Below are positions 1-13,081 of a stretch of 64,000 nt of DNA, piece by piece (position 1 is the stretch's first letter; each line of letters begins with the position of its first letter). Position numbers and translations under genes: made by a program. The notes under the pieces are model-generated. The model was not told the DNA's origin. It searched no databases and saw only the letters and a list, made by a program, of their open reading frames with translations. This DNA is from Crotophaga sulcirostris (lineage: Eukaryota > Chordata > Aves > Cuculiformes > Crotophagidae): the NCBI GenBank assembly GCA_013397455.1, contig VYZB01000026.1, forward strand, positions 2,251,067 to 2,315,066. The letters are read 5' to 3'.

Positions 1-3000
1 TTGTGCACTCCCACCTTCTTATTGGCAAACCAGTATGAGAAGGTGAAAAGTCCTTGACTGCTTAGCAACAACTAAAACATCAGTGTATTATCAACATTAT
101 TCTTATTCTAAATCCAAAACATAACACTATACCAGCTACTCTGAAGAAAATTAACGCTATCCCAACCAGAACTAGGATTTTAAGGGATTGTTACAAACAG
201 TGGTTATGAAAATTTGAGTTGGCTCTCTCAAGTCATTTGATAGCAAAATAGGGCAGGTTGGCTGCAAGCAACTCTAAAGAGCTTAAGAAATCAATTTATC
301 TCTGCATTGACTATTCCAGCTGTACATGGTAATGAGCCCTCCACACTGAATAAACTTTATTATTAGTTATTTGGCCCTGTGCTCAGATTGTGGCACCAGT
401 GAATAGCACCTGCACTGTGTGGAAATGTTTTGGCAATTCAGAGCCAATCAAATTTGACTCATTCCTGTGTTCAGTCCTTCATATGATATCCAAGGGGAAG
501 GCTCATGACTGTTTGGCATCTATTTTAAAAAAAAGTGTGTCTTGGTTTTGCTGAGTCTGTGGGGTCTGTTCTTCTCTGCACTAAAAGGTCCCTTGGAAGA
601 TGAAAGTTCAAGGGACATTGCACCATAAAACTTGTTCAGACAAAAAAAGGTCTTCTAAAATATGTATTTTTTTATCATCATTTGGTCACTGGTGGAAAAA
701 AACCCTATGCACTCAAGTATTTGAGCACTGTCGTGTAAGGTTAACCAAACAGATGAAACATAATTAACAAGGAAATAGTAGGGCTGATGCCTTTATCCAC
801 AATCATTTTTACCCTTCCTTTTGCTTGTTTGTCTTGGCAAGACTTCTCCAATGCGATTTGAAGCTATTCCTTTAACCTTTCTTAGCCTGTGTATCAGTCA
901 GGTCTGCAGGTAAAAGCCATCAGTTAAAGTACCATAAACCAGTGAATCTATAGAAGCACTCCTTTGTGTAATATTCTCCTTCCTTTCCTTTTATTTGTTC
1001 ATTAAGGACTGTGATTAATATATTTATGAGTTTTACGACCATTATAGGTGTATCTATGAGCCTTTCACTTAAGTCATTGTTACAATGCTCTTCTCTGTTT
1101 GAAAAATGTAACTATTCCTGTGTAACAGGTAGGTAATGCCACATGGTGTCAAACTGATTTACCCAAGTTCTCCTAAGGAAGGTATGGCAGAGAGTGGATT
1201 AGATCCCAGAACAACCACCTGAGTTGCTGCACTTTGTGCTCCTTGTAAAGTTCCTACTCCAAGGGGAGGAGTACTTTTTGATTAGGCATCTTTGGGCACT
1301 TTCACGATATATGTAGCAGTGATAACATTAGAAACGTGGTGGTTTAGCAAATGGTTGAGTCATGCAACCATTAGGAAAAACAGAAATGTAGTTTCAGAGT
1401 CTCAGAAAGGAAAAATCAGAAAGTATTCATCTGTCAGTTCAATATTTACTTTACACTTTTTTAAAAAAATATAGTTGTTAAGGGGACCCTTAAAAAGAAA
1501 GAAAGTAAATGGTATGTGGAATGCCTGAACCACTGACCACAGCTGATGGGTACAGAGTGAGCTCTTCAAAAAATGAGGTTTTGTATATACACAAAACCTA
1601 AAGAACTGGGATTTCATCCATTGGGTTCTACCTATGTCCCGATGTATTTAATGGCAAATACATGTAACACAGCAGGATAAACAGGAAAAAGTAGGCTTGG
1701 TGTATATATATATCCGTTTTTATAGTGGATACCTGCTTGACAATAGACCTTTGAGTCCTGGAGAACTAAATCCTGTTGTTGTGGTATTCAGTGGAAATTT
1801 GCCATTTGCTTTGTCCTGGAATCAGATTTGTTTTTATTTTTTTTACATAGACAATTTAGCAGAATATTGTCTAAATAAGAATACAGCACAATGTATTAAA
1901 AAGAAAAACATAAAAGTCAATGCTGATAGGTGGCAAACACCAAATTGTTCTTAAGCAGACAGTTTTAAAGGGGGTGAGATATCAAATATGTAGTAATTCT
2001 CTTGTTCTTTTCAATATATCAAGTAACAAATGACAAGGAGGGAAAAGTAAACACCAAGTTAATTAATCCTGTGATGATACTGGGTCAGAACGGATAGTAT
2101 ATTTCAGAGCAGATGGAATGAAATTTTTGAACAATTTGGCAAAAGTCAGGAGGTGGGTGGAAGGAAAGGAAAATGAGCTGGAATAAGCAGAAATGTCAGA
2201 CAGTTCACCAAGAGAGAAGAGAGAAATTATCATCAAAGAAGAAACAGTGACATGGGATAAGGGAATTGTTAGGATCATACTTAGCACTTTCTAACAGCCT
2301 TTTGTCTGTATGTATCAGAGTATTAAACCTATTAAATGAAACATTCCCAGTCTTGTGGAGGGGAGGTCTGAGAAAGTGTTGTTACCTGGTTTCACCAAAA
2401 GGAAGAGCATAGCTGAGGATGTAAAACACATTCTGGAAATGACAGCGGATCAGCACGGGGGAGATGAGATTAAAAGGCTGGATTTCTCTTCTTCTCAGAC
2501 CAATCAAAACTAGCATTTGAGGTCAGACCTCAGGCACAGTCCTGTGATCTGCATTTCATGATGGCAATGGACATGATGGGGATCAGCTTGACCAGTGTGA
2601 AGCTGCAGGACACTGATTTTATGCAAGAACTCCCATGAGTCAAAATTTACTGTGTCTCTCTAGATTGACAAGACCAGTCACACACAGTGTGGTTTCTCTG
2701 TATAAACACAGAGCAACTCCAGGAGGCCTGGTCAATAGGAACTGGTATTGGACCAACAGGAAAAGCCCCTTTGGCTTAAACCCTGACTTGGTGCCAGGTG
2801 TATTGTGCTGTGGCGTCCGGCCTCTGTCTCTTCAGTGCCTTACTCTCATCTTGCACTACAGCAGTGTTTCACACCTAGTGGGTTGTAACCCTCAGGATTT
2901 TTATGAAAAATAAGGGTGGGAAAGGTTATGAGAGGAATAATATATTCAAAGTACTTAAGCACTAGTCCTCTGTCTCTCACCTAGTCACTCATTCATCTGT

Positions 3001-6000
3001 CTTGTTTGGGATTACCTGTTTTCTCTCAGCTTCTTAAAACTCAGAAATGTTAAAAATAAGACCCTCTCTGTTATTATGGATAATCTTACAGCACACAGAA
3101 AGGTAAGAACTTGAAGGAATTAAAAAATTAAAGGGTTAAAAAGTTCTTTATTTTGAATAACCCAAGATGCCAAAAGGCTGTACAGAGACATCTTTGTATA
3201 TCTAGAAAGTTAATATTGTAATACTGACACTACCACCTATGAATAATGATGCCATTATATAGAGCCTTGGCAGGACTGAAATTGGAACACTGCAGACACT
3301 AATGGACTGTCCTCTCTAAAGAACAGAACTTGAAATAGGAAGTTGGAGCATATTCAGAGAGAAACACTGAAGAGGACAAGATTGTCAGGGTTAGATTGAG
3401 CTCATCTATGATGTAATGCAGTATATTCTCTGGTAACTTGATAAGCTTCTGCCTGTGAATCCATACACAGACTCATCTATGGCCTTATGCTGACTTCAGA
3501 AATTTCTTCTCCAAGTTGGATGATCTCATCCTTATTCTGCCATTTTTCTGCATCTATGTATGGTTTACTCTATCATTTGAGAGGTGGTCTTCCTTTCCAT
3601 TTTCAGCTTGCCAGTTTTCTGTATCACTTTCCAGATAAGAAACTGTCTGCCAAGAGAATTGAGCTTGTCTGAACATCACTGAACATCTGGAAGCCATTTG
3701 AAGTTTCCTTCTCATTATCTTGCAAAAGTTACTCCTAAGTTGTCTGAGCAATTTTTAGAGAATTTCTTTCTAGGCTTCCTGGCAACTAAGTTCAAGCAAA
3801 GATGTTTTACAAACCTCCAAAACAATAATTATTTGTTTCATGAAGCTGCCGTGATGGGCCCCTCTTCCTGTAGACACATTCATCAGCCTGTATAGGATGT
3901 GACACTCATGGAGAACATCTTTCCTTAAAGGAAGTGTAGCTGTAAGAAAGATTTCCTTACGAAGAGAATTTTCCAGAGAAAAGATGGGCTTGTCAATGGA
4001 CGAAGTCACTTTGCTTGCCTAAACGTATACCCCAAGAGAGAAAATATTCTGGCAATAAGGGAAATTTTTCTTGGGGGTTCATTGCATTTTAAGGAGCATA
4101 TTTGTGCTTAGGTTTACTGTATATTAAGGATCCCATTTTATTGCAGGATTGACTACTTCATTTCAACTGCCAAATTTGTTGTGCAATTTGTCATTTTTTA
4201 ATTATTATTCCTATTCTCTCCTCTTCATTTTTAATTCTTCATCTCTATTTACTCTGGTCTGAAGAGCCTGAGCAGGCTGCCTTTGGAGTAGATTGCAATA
4301 TGCCTGGCCTTGTCTTCAGATTGATCTGATGCCAACTACATTTTCTTGCTCTCTAGTCAGCTGCTATTCTCCTTCCCTTTTGTTTTAGCAACTACCTAGT
4401 GAGGTTTTACATTTCTACACTTGTCATCCTTGGGATTTCTCAGTGGGTGCCAACTTTTCTTTCCCCAGCCTTAAGGTGTATTGGAGCTTAACTGGGAAAG
4501 CCTACTGGCAGTGTGGTTATCTAGTTTGAGTGGTCATCTTCTTCCCCCAGTCTGCTCTGCCAAAAAAAATATTTTGACCTTTGGTATTATATGCCCCTTG
4601 AGTACGTTTGTAAGTGCAGCACAGCTGCCAGGGGATGGTCGACTACTACATCTCCCGTATGTACTAACTGGTAGGCTTTCCTGAATCCTAAACTCCCATG
4701 TAGACTTTTTACTTAACTTGAAAATACCCAAACCCTGGCTGAAGGAAGTGCATTAGACCTCCAGTGCTGGTTAATATGTAGCAGCGGTGTGAAAAACTTG
4801 AATCACCATCTGAAATCTACAAGCCAGTTGCATCAGTACGCTTCAGTTACTTCAAGTATTCTATAGTACCCTGAGGTACTGATGCTGCAGGTATTTCCAC
4901 TGACATGGGAACATGAGATATCCTATCTCAGTAGGTATAATTTGCCAAGTGAGGAAGAGGGCTCAGTGCTAGTATCAGCACTGACTGTGAGAAGGATCCA
5001 AACCATCTGCTAGATGGCAATTCTGAGATGACCACCAAAGGGAACAGTAAAGGCATGAAGAAGCTTCCTGTAAATACTGAAAGAGACAGAAGTTCAAATG
5101 TGAAAGTGGATTACTCTAAAGCGGAGATACCATTTACAGTGAGATGAACAGAAAACTGTGGCAGTGAATTAGTTGTGGAGAAACATGCCAATGTCCTCAA
5201 TCTACTTTCGGTTGCTGAGCTGCAGCATCTTATCACTTAATGATGCTACTAACTAAATTGTCAAAAGGCGAGCTACAATAGGTGTTACAGGCATTACAAA
5301 TACTCTTACTTTATTCACTGAGGCAAAATTGGTGGGAGAAAAATTTACACAGGCAAGGCATTTCACAAAACAGATACTGTAATTGGTAAGGAAATAAGTG
5401 AAAACTGGATTTCATGTTATAATAAAATTAAATTATGTGTGATCTTTAATCAAAGGAATACATTTTGGAAACATTTTATAAAAATGACAGTAAAAAGGCT
5501 ACCATGGAGAAGAATTAATACAACATTAATTAAGAAGATTTTCCCAGAAATTACGTACTGAAACTAGATGTACTTTCAGAGAACAAAGTTGTCTTAATAC
5601 ATAATTATACTTGATTGTAGTTCTTATAGTGGTTTTACAGATCTTTTTAATTGAGTGAATGATCTAAACTGATGCTTTTCTCTTGTGGTAGTCAGCAATG
5701 AATAATAAGAAATATGGGTTCTCCATAAATATTTAGGCATTATTTAGACAGTTTTATTCAATTCTTAGGAAAACAAACTTGGGCTGGGATTAACTTCAGA
5801 TTGCTGTAGGAGTCTTGAACAAGGAAGAACCATGCTCACAAAGGTGTCCTTGAGTTGTGCAAGTATGTTTTCTGTTGCCTTCAGTGGAAGTTCTATCTCT
5901 ATGGTTTTTTTTGGAATCTTCATTCATAGTTATAAGGTTCTTTTCTTCTCCTGCACTCCTCTGTTAGGAGTCCAGCTCCTCCTAGGTAATTGCACAGCTT

Positions 6001-9000
6001 TTGCTGCTGTACTGTTCCAGACTACTCCAGTAGGATCTTCTCCTTCAACCTGCACTGTGTCTTACAGAAAACCATGGATCTCTGTTCAGGGTTTACAGAA
6101 GCGGCCTTACAGAAGGAACCTGACAATGCAGGCACCTGCTCTCCTTTTCTTCTTTCTTGCCCTTGGCATCATGCTTTGAGCATATTTTCTTTTGCTAATG
6201 ATGTTTTAAAAATGGAAATTCTTCTTCAGTCATCTCTGGATCCCTGAGAGTATAGTAAGCTGAAGAATGGGTGATTTCATTTTGTTTTGCCCAGCCAGGG
6301 AGAAATAAATGGAACTGAGATACACTAAAATAAGTGCCTTTTCTAGAACTTAAAAAATAGTGATGATTTGGCAGTTTTCTTTGAGAAGAAGATCTGATGG
6401 TAATTGATTCTATAGGGTTTTGAGCCATGTTGGGTTTTATAATTGGATGTTTCACCTATAGTAAGCAACTTCTGCAGAGAGAGGAGGAAACTTCTACAAG
6501 CTCTGGTAGATATTGTAAGATTATGTTTGAAGTTGAAAGGAAAAAATATGAATAATCAATGAGAAATTAAACTCAAGCTGTTAAAAAAAGGAGAGGATGC
6601 CTAATGAAATCTGAATTAGAATCATAACACTTTACAATCTAGTGCAAAGTAGTATATAAAGTTAATTGGACCCACTGGGTTTTGCAAGTTAACTTGTCTA
6701 AGGGGTTGCTGTTTTCTTTAATGAAAACATCATCCTTCACAATGTCAGGAGAACATATGGGAGTGTCTGATCTTACGTGCCAGATGTCACATTTCATTAC
6801 ACTTTAAAACCTTGAAAACCATTGTAGTTTCAGAAATCCTTACAAATCAAGGGTGATGTGCTTTGTTCAGTGGTGGTTCTTTATCTGTAAAAGGCTATTG
6901 GTGCTGAAATGCTGTCAATAATCACAAGCCCTCTGGGAAAGTAGTATCAGAGTGTACACTTATTAATTGAGATTTAAATAATGACATGAAGTGTCATAGG
7001 TTGACTTGAAAAGATGAAGCAGCCATCTTGATTTTTGCTGCAGAAAGTAATTGAAAATCTTCTGTAGCAGTAAAAGCAGCTTCTTTGAAAAATAAACTAA
7101 TGTAATTTGTTGTAGCTAGGTTTTTACTGAAAACCATGAATTGAACCTTGGACTCCGGAGTGGTCTGGAACACTTCTGTAGTCAGTTTTGCTTTCCGCAA
7201 GCCTACCAGGTGGAAAAATGCCTCTGATATAAGTTTAAAGTTTTCAGTAATTCTTGATTTATCTGTACTATCCTAGTGTCCTGAAGAAAACAGTCAGGCA
7301 TCAGGAAGCCATCCTGATACACACAGTCACACAGCTGACTAAACCAACTTAAACTAGAAGAATAGGAGACAACAGATGGATACAATCAGCCAATGAAATT
7401 CAGGGAAATAGTGAGACAATACTGGGCCAGAATATGCAGCGAGCACGTCAGCAGCCTAACTACTGTCAACTTCTGTTTTATTGGTTTTTTTAGATATTAA
7501 AGGAAAGAGAAGTCTTAAGAAGGAATTTGGAGGGAGATAATGAAATAGCTCTGCAGATGTTTACAGAGATTTCCTCCCAGGCATGAAGGGCAGTGTGGGA
7601 GGAACATGAAGGCACTTGTTTGAATATTTATCACATGGGGGTGGAGGCTGGTATTGTGGGTAGACAGAGGGAGGTGATGGCAAGAATTACAGCAGCAGAA
7701 GAAAGTAAGGAGACTGTAGCAGCCATCAAACGGTTGGGTCCTTGGAGTTCTCAAACTGTATCCACCACAGCAGTACTGAAATGTGGTTTTAGTAGGACAA
7801 GTTAACGAGAACGAGTGTGGGAAGAGGGTTGTTTCCTTGATTTTATTTTGATTTTGGAGAACTTCATCCAAACCCCACTGAGGTCAATGACATGAGCTTT
7901 TCGTAGGGAATCAAGGGAGGTATTCAACTTGAGCTGAAGACATCTAAATTAGGTGCTGCCTGTGTATGAGCTAGATATCAAAGCTTCAGTTATCTCAGTA
8001 GATATCTAGGTCTGGATTCAGACACCTGAAGCTACGTGTCCAGTGCCAGTTTAGTTCTACTTGGCCTTCAACTGCCGTTCCAGGGGGACACTGATCTCTA
8101 AGGTCCTCTTTTGAGTGTACTGGGGACTTACACAGTATGCTTACTCAGAGGTACTTACATGTGGGTCTTAATAAAAAATTAAATACGGCTGAAGGATATA
8201 AAATCTCATACTGTTAGATGAAGTCCTTCCTTTGTGACATTGTAAGAGTTTTACCACAAAGTTCAGTCAGATTAGGACTTCACTTTCTGTGCTTTATGCT
8301 GCCCTTTGTATCCAAGCACTTTGTTCAGCTTGCAAATGCTGATATTTCTTGAATTCAATTTTCCTACGAGCTCTTGAATTAACTTTCCTATCCATCTGTT
8401 ATTCCACTAATATTCCTAATAATGTCTCAAAGTATCTCCCAAAGAGCCTGGGAAAAAAACTACGATGTAATATCAGCAGCACGGTTTGGTAGTGAAGTAT
8501 AAGATACATTAAACTTCTCTAAGGGCACCTATATCCTTCAGTAAAGTATGGCACTTAGGTCCAAGTCCATCAGAGATGTGCCAGGGTCTCTACACGGCAC
8601 TTTGCAGTTCCTTGTGGAAGATAATAACTTGAGTCTCAAAAGCAGAACAACTGCCTGTGTCCCTGAGACAGTGTCCCTTAGTTTAGGGACAGCCCCATGT
8701 TAGTGCAGTTGCATTGCCCAGCACTGGAACAAGATGTCTTGGTGCTTGCTGAGATATTTCTGTACCACTCTATTGTAGAATGTAAGTGTCCTTTAAACAG
8801 AAAATCTGTTCACCAGCTATCTGTAAGATGTTTTTTTATAATTTGCTCTGCTTTTTTTTTTTGTGCTGCATTCTACTTTGAGGAGCTTTTTTTCTGTTTG
8901 TGAGCTAAGAAATTGTGCCAGAATAACTGAGAGCATGCCTAAGATTGGAAATGAATACATGTGAAAAGAACAACTTGTTATTTGAATAGGCTTGCCTGAA

Positions 9001-12000
9001 GGGGGAATTTCTAAACTTTTAGAAAAAATTCCATTCCCTTCCTTCATGTTAATTAAGTTGAAACTGGGGAGACAGGAGAGTACAGCATGGTAGTGTGGTG
9101 TATCTGGGGCATAGCTCAGGAAACGAAAAGTCATCTTACCCCCTTTGGCTTGTCTGTTGTTTTATTGAACGCTGTAAGATTTCATTTGCAATAATGAACT
9201 ACTTTTATGGAAACTTTTCAGTACTACCAAAGCAAAGGAGGAGTACGTTGACAGGAAGTGAAAATTGCATAATCTCTGCAAAAGTTTATCACTGAATTGC
9301 TGCTCTGTTCATCACTACTCTGTTTGATATGGCATCAGGAGACTTTTTTTTCTTCCACTGACTTGAATGAAAGAGGATCAATTCCTAACAGACCTCCTCC
9401 ATCATGACATGAGTCACATTTCTTTTATTTATAAAATATCCCCACAGTAAAATGAGATTAAGTAGTCCATGTTTATGACATTCAACAAAATCTTCCAGGG
9501 AGATTATTTTATCCTTGGGATGAGTCTTTTCAGGCAGCCTTGTGGAGTGGGTTAACGCAGTAGCAATATTTTGCCAGCTTTTTTCCCCATTTCTTTTTCT
9601 CACACTTGGAAGTGGTAACTTCTGGCTGTTCTCTGCTGGGCCACATGCAGACACAGCAGGAGACTCTTGGCTCTTCTGACTGCTTTTGCTGTCCAAACAA
9701 CTGCTCCTTACTCGCTCAGAGGAAGACACAGTGGGCAGATAGAAATATTTCGCGGGCCATATGGGGCTAATGGACCACAAACCGGAGCAATCTGACTAAA
9801 ATACATATTTAATTGAAATATGTTTTTTTGAATATCTGGCTTGGAATTACACACTGTGCTTGACTGGTTTGTGGTGACCAGATCTAGTTTTGCATGTTTC
9901 AACTGCTGGTCATGTCAGTGATATTCAATGGCACTCAGACTTCCCAGGAATTGCTTAGTCCCTTCTGAGATCACAAATACTTCACATAGTCCTCAAGTAG
10001 GTTTGAGTGCCACAAGTGGCATCCCTACAGTATATGACTACTGTCACATTCCCTACAGTAATTTCTGGAAAAATTGCATTTGCTAGTTCGCTTTTGGTTT
10101 TTTTAGCTTGTGTTTTTCCAAAAAAAATATTGGCTTGAAGTCTGTATATGCAAATGGAAGTTAGTGCTGCTTGTGCAAAATGCAAGGAATTTCCCTCAGG
10201 CCTGTGCTTATGCCCTTCATACATTTAGGAGGAATTCTCCAGATTTCACCAGCTAGGCAGGATCTGATTAGGACAACATATGTATAAGAGGTATGCCAGG
10301 AATGACAATTGACTTCAGTTACTGGTCTCTGTTATCCCGTGTTTTTTTTTTTCTATTTGCCCTACACATATCAGAAAATTGGATCGCTGTTGAGATACAC
10401 ATCAGAGACCCATAACCTTCGTGCACTCCTCTAAAAATGTCCCCCGGACCAGATTCATAATGACCTGCTTCTCTACATTTCCCCTGTTGCATATTTAAAT
10501 AAGAGATACTCTTTTATCTCCTCAGTCAAATGATAGTGCAACATTTAGAAGATCTCTTAAAGCAGCTGCTGCTGCACTCTGCACTAGCAGTGATATTATT
10601 TCTGTAGTGGAGAATAAAGCCTTGTTAAGCAAATGGCAAATCATAGAATCATAGAATCGTCCGATTGGAAAAGACCTTAGAGACCATCGAGTCCAACCGC
10701 ACCTGTCCTCTGCTAAACCATGTCCCCCAGAAACCTACCTACCCATCTTTTAAAGACCTCCAGGGATGGTGATTCAACCACCTCCCTGGGCAGCCTGTTC
10801 CACTGCCTGACCACCCTTTCAGAAAAGAAATTTTTCCTAATGCCTAGTTTGAACCTCCCCTGGCGCAACTTGAGGCCATTTCCCCTTGTCCTATCACCTG
10901 TCACTTGGGAGAAGAGACCAACACTCGCTTTGCCATATAAAGTGTTATGTAATAGTAAACACTTAATTAAAAGATACTTAAAGTTCTGTTTATATTGTAT
11001 GAACATGCCCAGTTAATTTTTTCTTGGCCCCATTGTGCAAAAGAATGTATCTGTCCTATGTAAGCAGTGAATTTGTTTTTCTAGTATTCTCATTGTACTG
11101 GTACTAAAACAGCTGACATTGAAGAGCTTTGAGGTTCTCCAAGAGAACATTTGTAGGATACTGTAGTGACTTCAGAATACAAAACCAGAAATCAGAATAA
11201 ACACGTTTGGGTTGCACATTGATTAGTTATGAATATCAGTGAGGAATTTTGGTTATTTAAAAATATCTACTGCAAATACTTCCAGTGTTTTCTGATGTCT
11301 GCCTGGTAGGGAACCAAGAGTAAAGAAAGGAATTTATAAGACTGGGAATAGCTAAGGATCAACCTGTTTGCCTCCAGATCCATCAGAAAGTAGATGCTTA
11401 TCTGTGTTTAGATAAGACACAATAGGAACCTAACATATGAGGCATCAAGTTGTCATTGATAGCAGATGTATAAAATAAATTTCATAGAAAGGACCCTACT
11501 AGCCAAAGGCAATGAGGTAAGATATTGTCTTGCCACAGGTTAGACCACAAAACTAAAAAAAATGAGATTAGACTGAGATCTTAAGTTGTGGCCGAGATCT
11601 GGCCCTCAAAAGGAGAGATTCAGGTGACGGTTGGAAGACTTTGTCTGGGAAAAGAGATGTCACCCCTGCCTTTCATTCTCTGGTTGATAGTATAAAGGAA
11701 ATGCTTATGCCTTTTGTTAGATAAATAATATACCTAGCTTATTTTCATAATAGTACAAGTATGTGTGTGTATGTAAAAATAATTATGTTGGAACTCTTGT
11801 GTAGACTCAGGCCAAAGGTTGATGTCAGTCAGCCTAGATGTGACAGATACCTAGTCACTGAGCTGCTGAATGCAGTGCTGATCTCACCACACTTTGCTGT
11901 GTTCTCCAGTTACCTAAAACGTGGTGGTCCAGTGAGCCACTCATACACAGAATGGACCTTGACTAAACATGCTGCTCAAGTTCTCTTCATAATAGTTTCT

Positions 12001-12961
12001 AAGTGTGAATCTTATTACTGAAGGAAGATATGCAGTTGGTATTCCATAAGTAGAATAGGAGGTATATGAATCTTATTAGAGATATTACAGCCAGAAAATT
12101 TTGAGCTATCTTATATATACCCTGTATCAGACTTTCAGCAATGTAAGAAATATTTGGAGGTCAAACTTTTGAAGTAAACCAAAAACCCATTTTTTAGTTA
12201 TTTTCAACTGACCTTCCGGCAGTATCTGAAATATTAAAAATGGGTTAGAAATGGGACTCCTAAATGATCTTTAAAAGCAGGTAGACAAAACTGTTGTAAG
12301 AATTAGAGGCATGAGTCAGTGGTAAACTCAGTGGTTTTTCACCTTCTTCAGATAGCCTATATGATCGGAGTAGATCCCATTCCCAAGGGTCTGGATGTGA
12401 AGTGAAGGACTAGATAGAAGTTACTTTGTTCCTTTTGCTCACTGCAAGATAGGTATGTGTCATCTCTTCTTTATTCCCTGGAGGCCCTTGAAAAGTATTA
12501 TGAGAAGCCATGAAAAATAGATTTTTGTACCCCTTTGTCCATCTCAGCTGTTTCTGATGTTCAAGAGGTGAAACTCCTAGGAAAGGTCAGCCAAAGTTTC
12601 TTCCTGCTCGTGATGCACCAAGATGTTTTTGTTTCCAGTGCAGCATTTTCTTTACCCTCTAATATCAGACACAAAGAGCAGTCATAATTCAGTCACCTCC
12701 ACCTGTTTGATTAAAGAATGGCTTGTCTAAATATGGAATGCACCAAGAGATTTCATATAACAGTTTTCCATACCAGTTGTATGTTGGTTTATCTCTACAT
12801 AAAGCTTTCCAGGAAAAATGTTTTAATATTCTGCATCCCAAGACTAATAAAAAAATGAAACAAATTCTTTGTAGGATGTTAATTTCAGCCTGCTTTTCTT
12901 TTCTTCTCTTCTCTGATTTTAACAGCTTTTTATAAAAGTATTCTTTTTGCTTTTTCTGCAG
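1..12961 (+). other. NOX4: NOX4 intron, 3' portion
   Basis: This stretch precedes the first NOX4 exon in the window and ends in a good acceptor (ttttctgcag) at 12952-12961, so it is read as the 3' part of one large intron. I looked for the preceding NOX4 coding exon (the FAD-domain segment ending in RNYPK) on the + strand and did not find it. The only clear repeat is the antisense CR1 at 10641-10935. Short T runs occur near 8851 and 10341. The open frames here, up to about 130 codons, have no recognisable domain and mostly overlap frames on the other strand. I see nothing else that can be supported. Confidence 0.8.
10641..10935 (-). repeat. CR1 LINE fragment, 3' end (antisense to NOX4)
   Basis: On the + strand it begins with tcatagaatcatagaatcg, the reverse complement of the CR1 octamer tail. 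It continues through the conserved 3' segment with ccaaccgcacctgtcctctg. The - strand translation holds the C-terminal end of CR1 ORF2, with motifs such as [24 protein letters not shown] and [17 protein letters not shown]. It is 5'-truncated just beyond GLFSQV, as is usual for CR1. The 3' end closely resembles the short copy at 31517-31616, suggesting the same subfamily. Confidence 0.95.
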
Positions 12962-13081
12962 GCTGTATGTGGATGGACCTTTCGGAAGTCCCTTTGAGGA
13001 ATCTCTGAACTACGAGGTCAGCCTCTGTGTGGCTGGAGGTATTGGAGTTACACCATTTGCATCAATACTCAACACACTGCT
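12962..13081 (+). CDS. NOX4: NOX4 coding exon: start of NADPH-binding domain (partial gene)
   Basis: NOX4 is a membrane flavocytochrome that moves electrons from NADPH through FAD and two haems to oxygen, releasing mainly hydrogen peroxide. This 120 bp exon encodes [20 protein letters not shown] followed by [24 protein letters not shown] and the nucleotide-binding GGIGVTPF are family signatures, and the run is nearly identical to mammalian NOX4 rather than NOX1, NOX2 or NOX3. The acceptor is ttttctgcag and the donor gtaagt. The first G completes a codon begun upstream. The last two bases, CT, join the next exon's T to give leucine. Exons for the transmembrane haem domain and most of the FAD domain lie outside the window. 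Confidence 0.97.

Noticed and set aside
5832..6179. 115-codon + strand open frame with hydrophobic stretches
   Set aside because: Inside the NOX4 intron, overlaps another long frame, has no recognisable domain and no splice context; likely chance.
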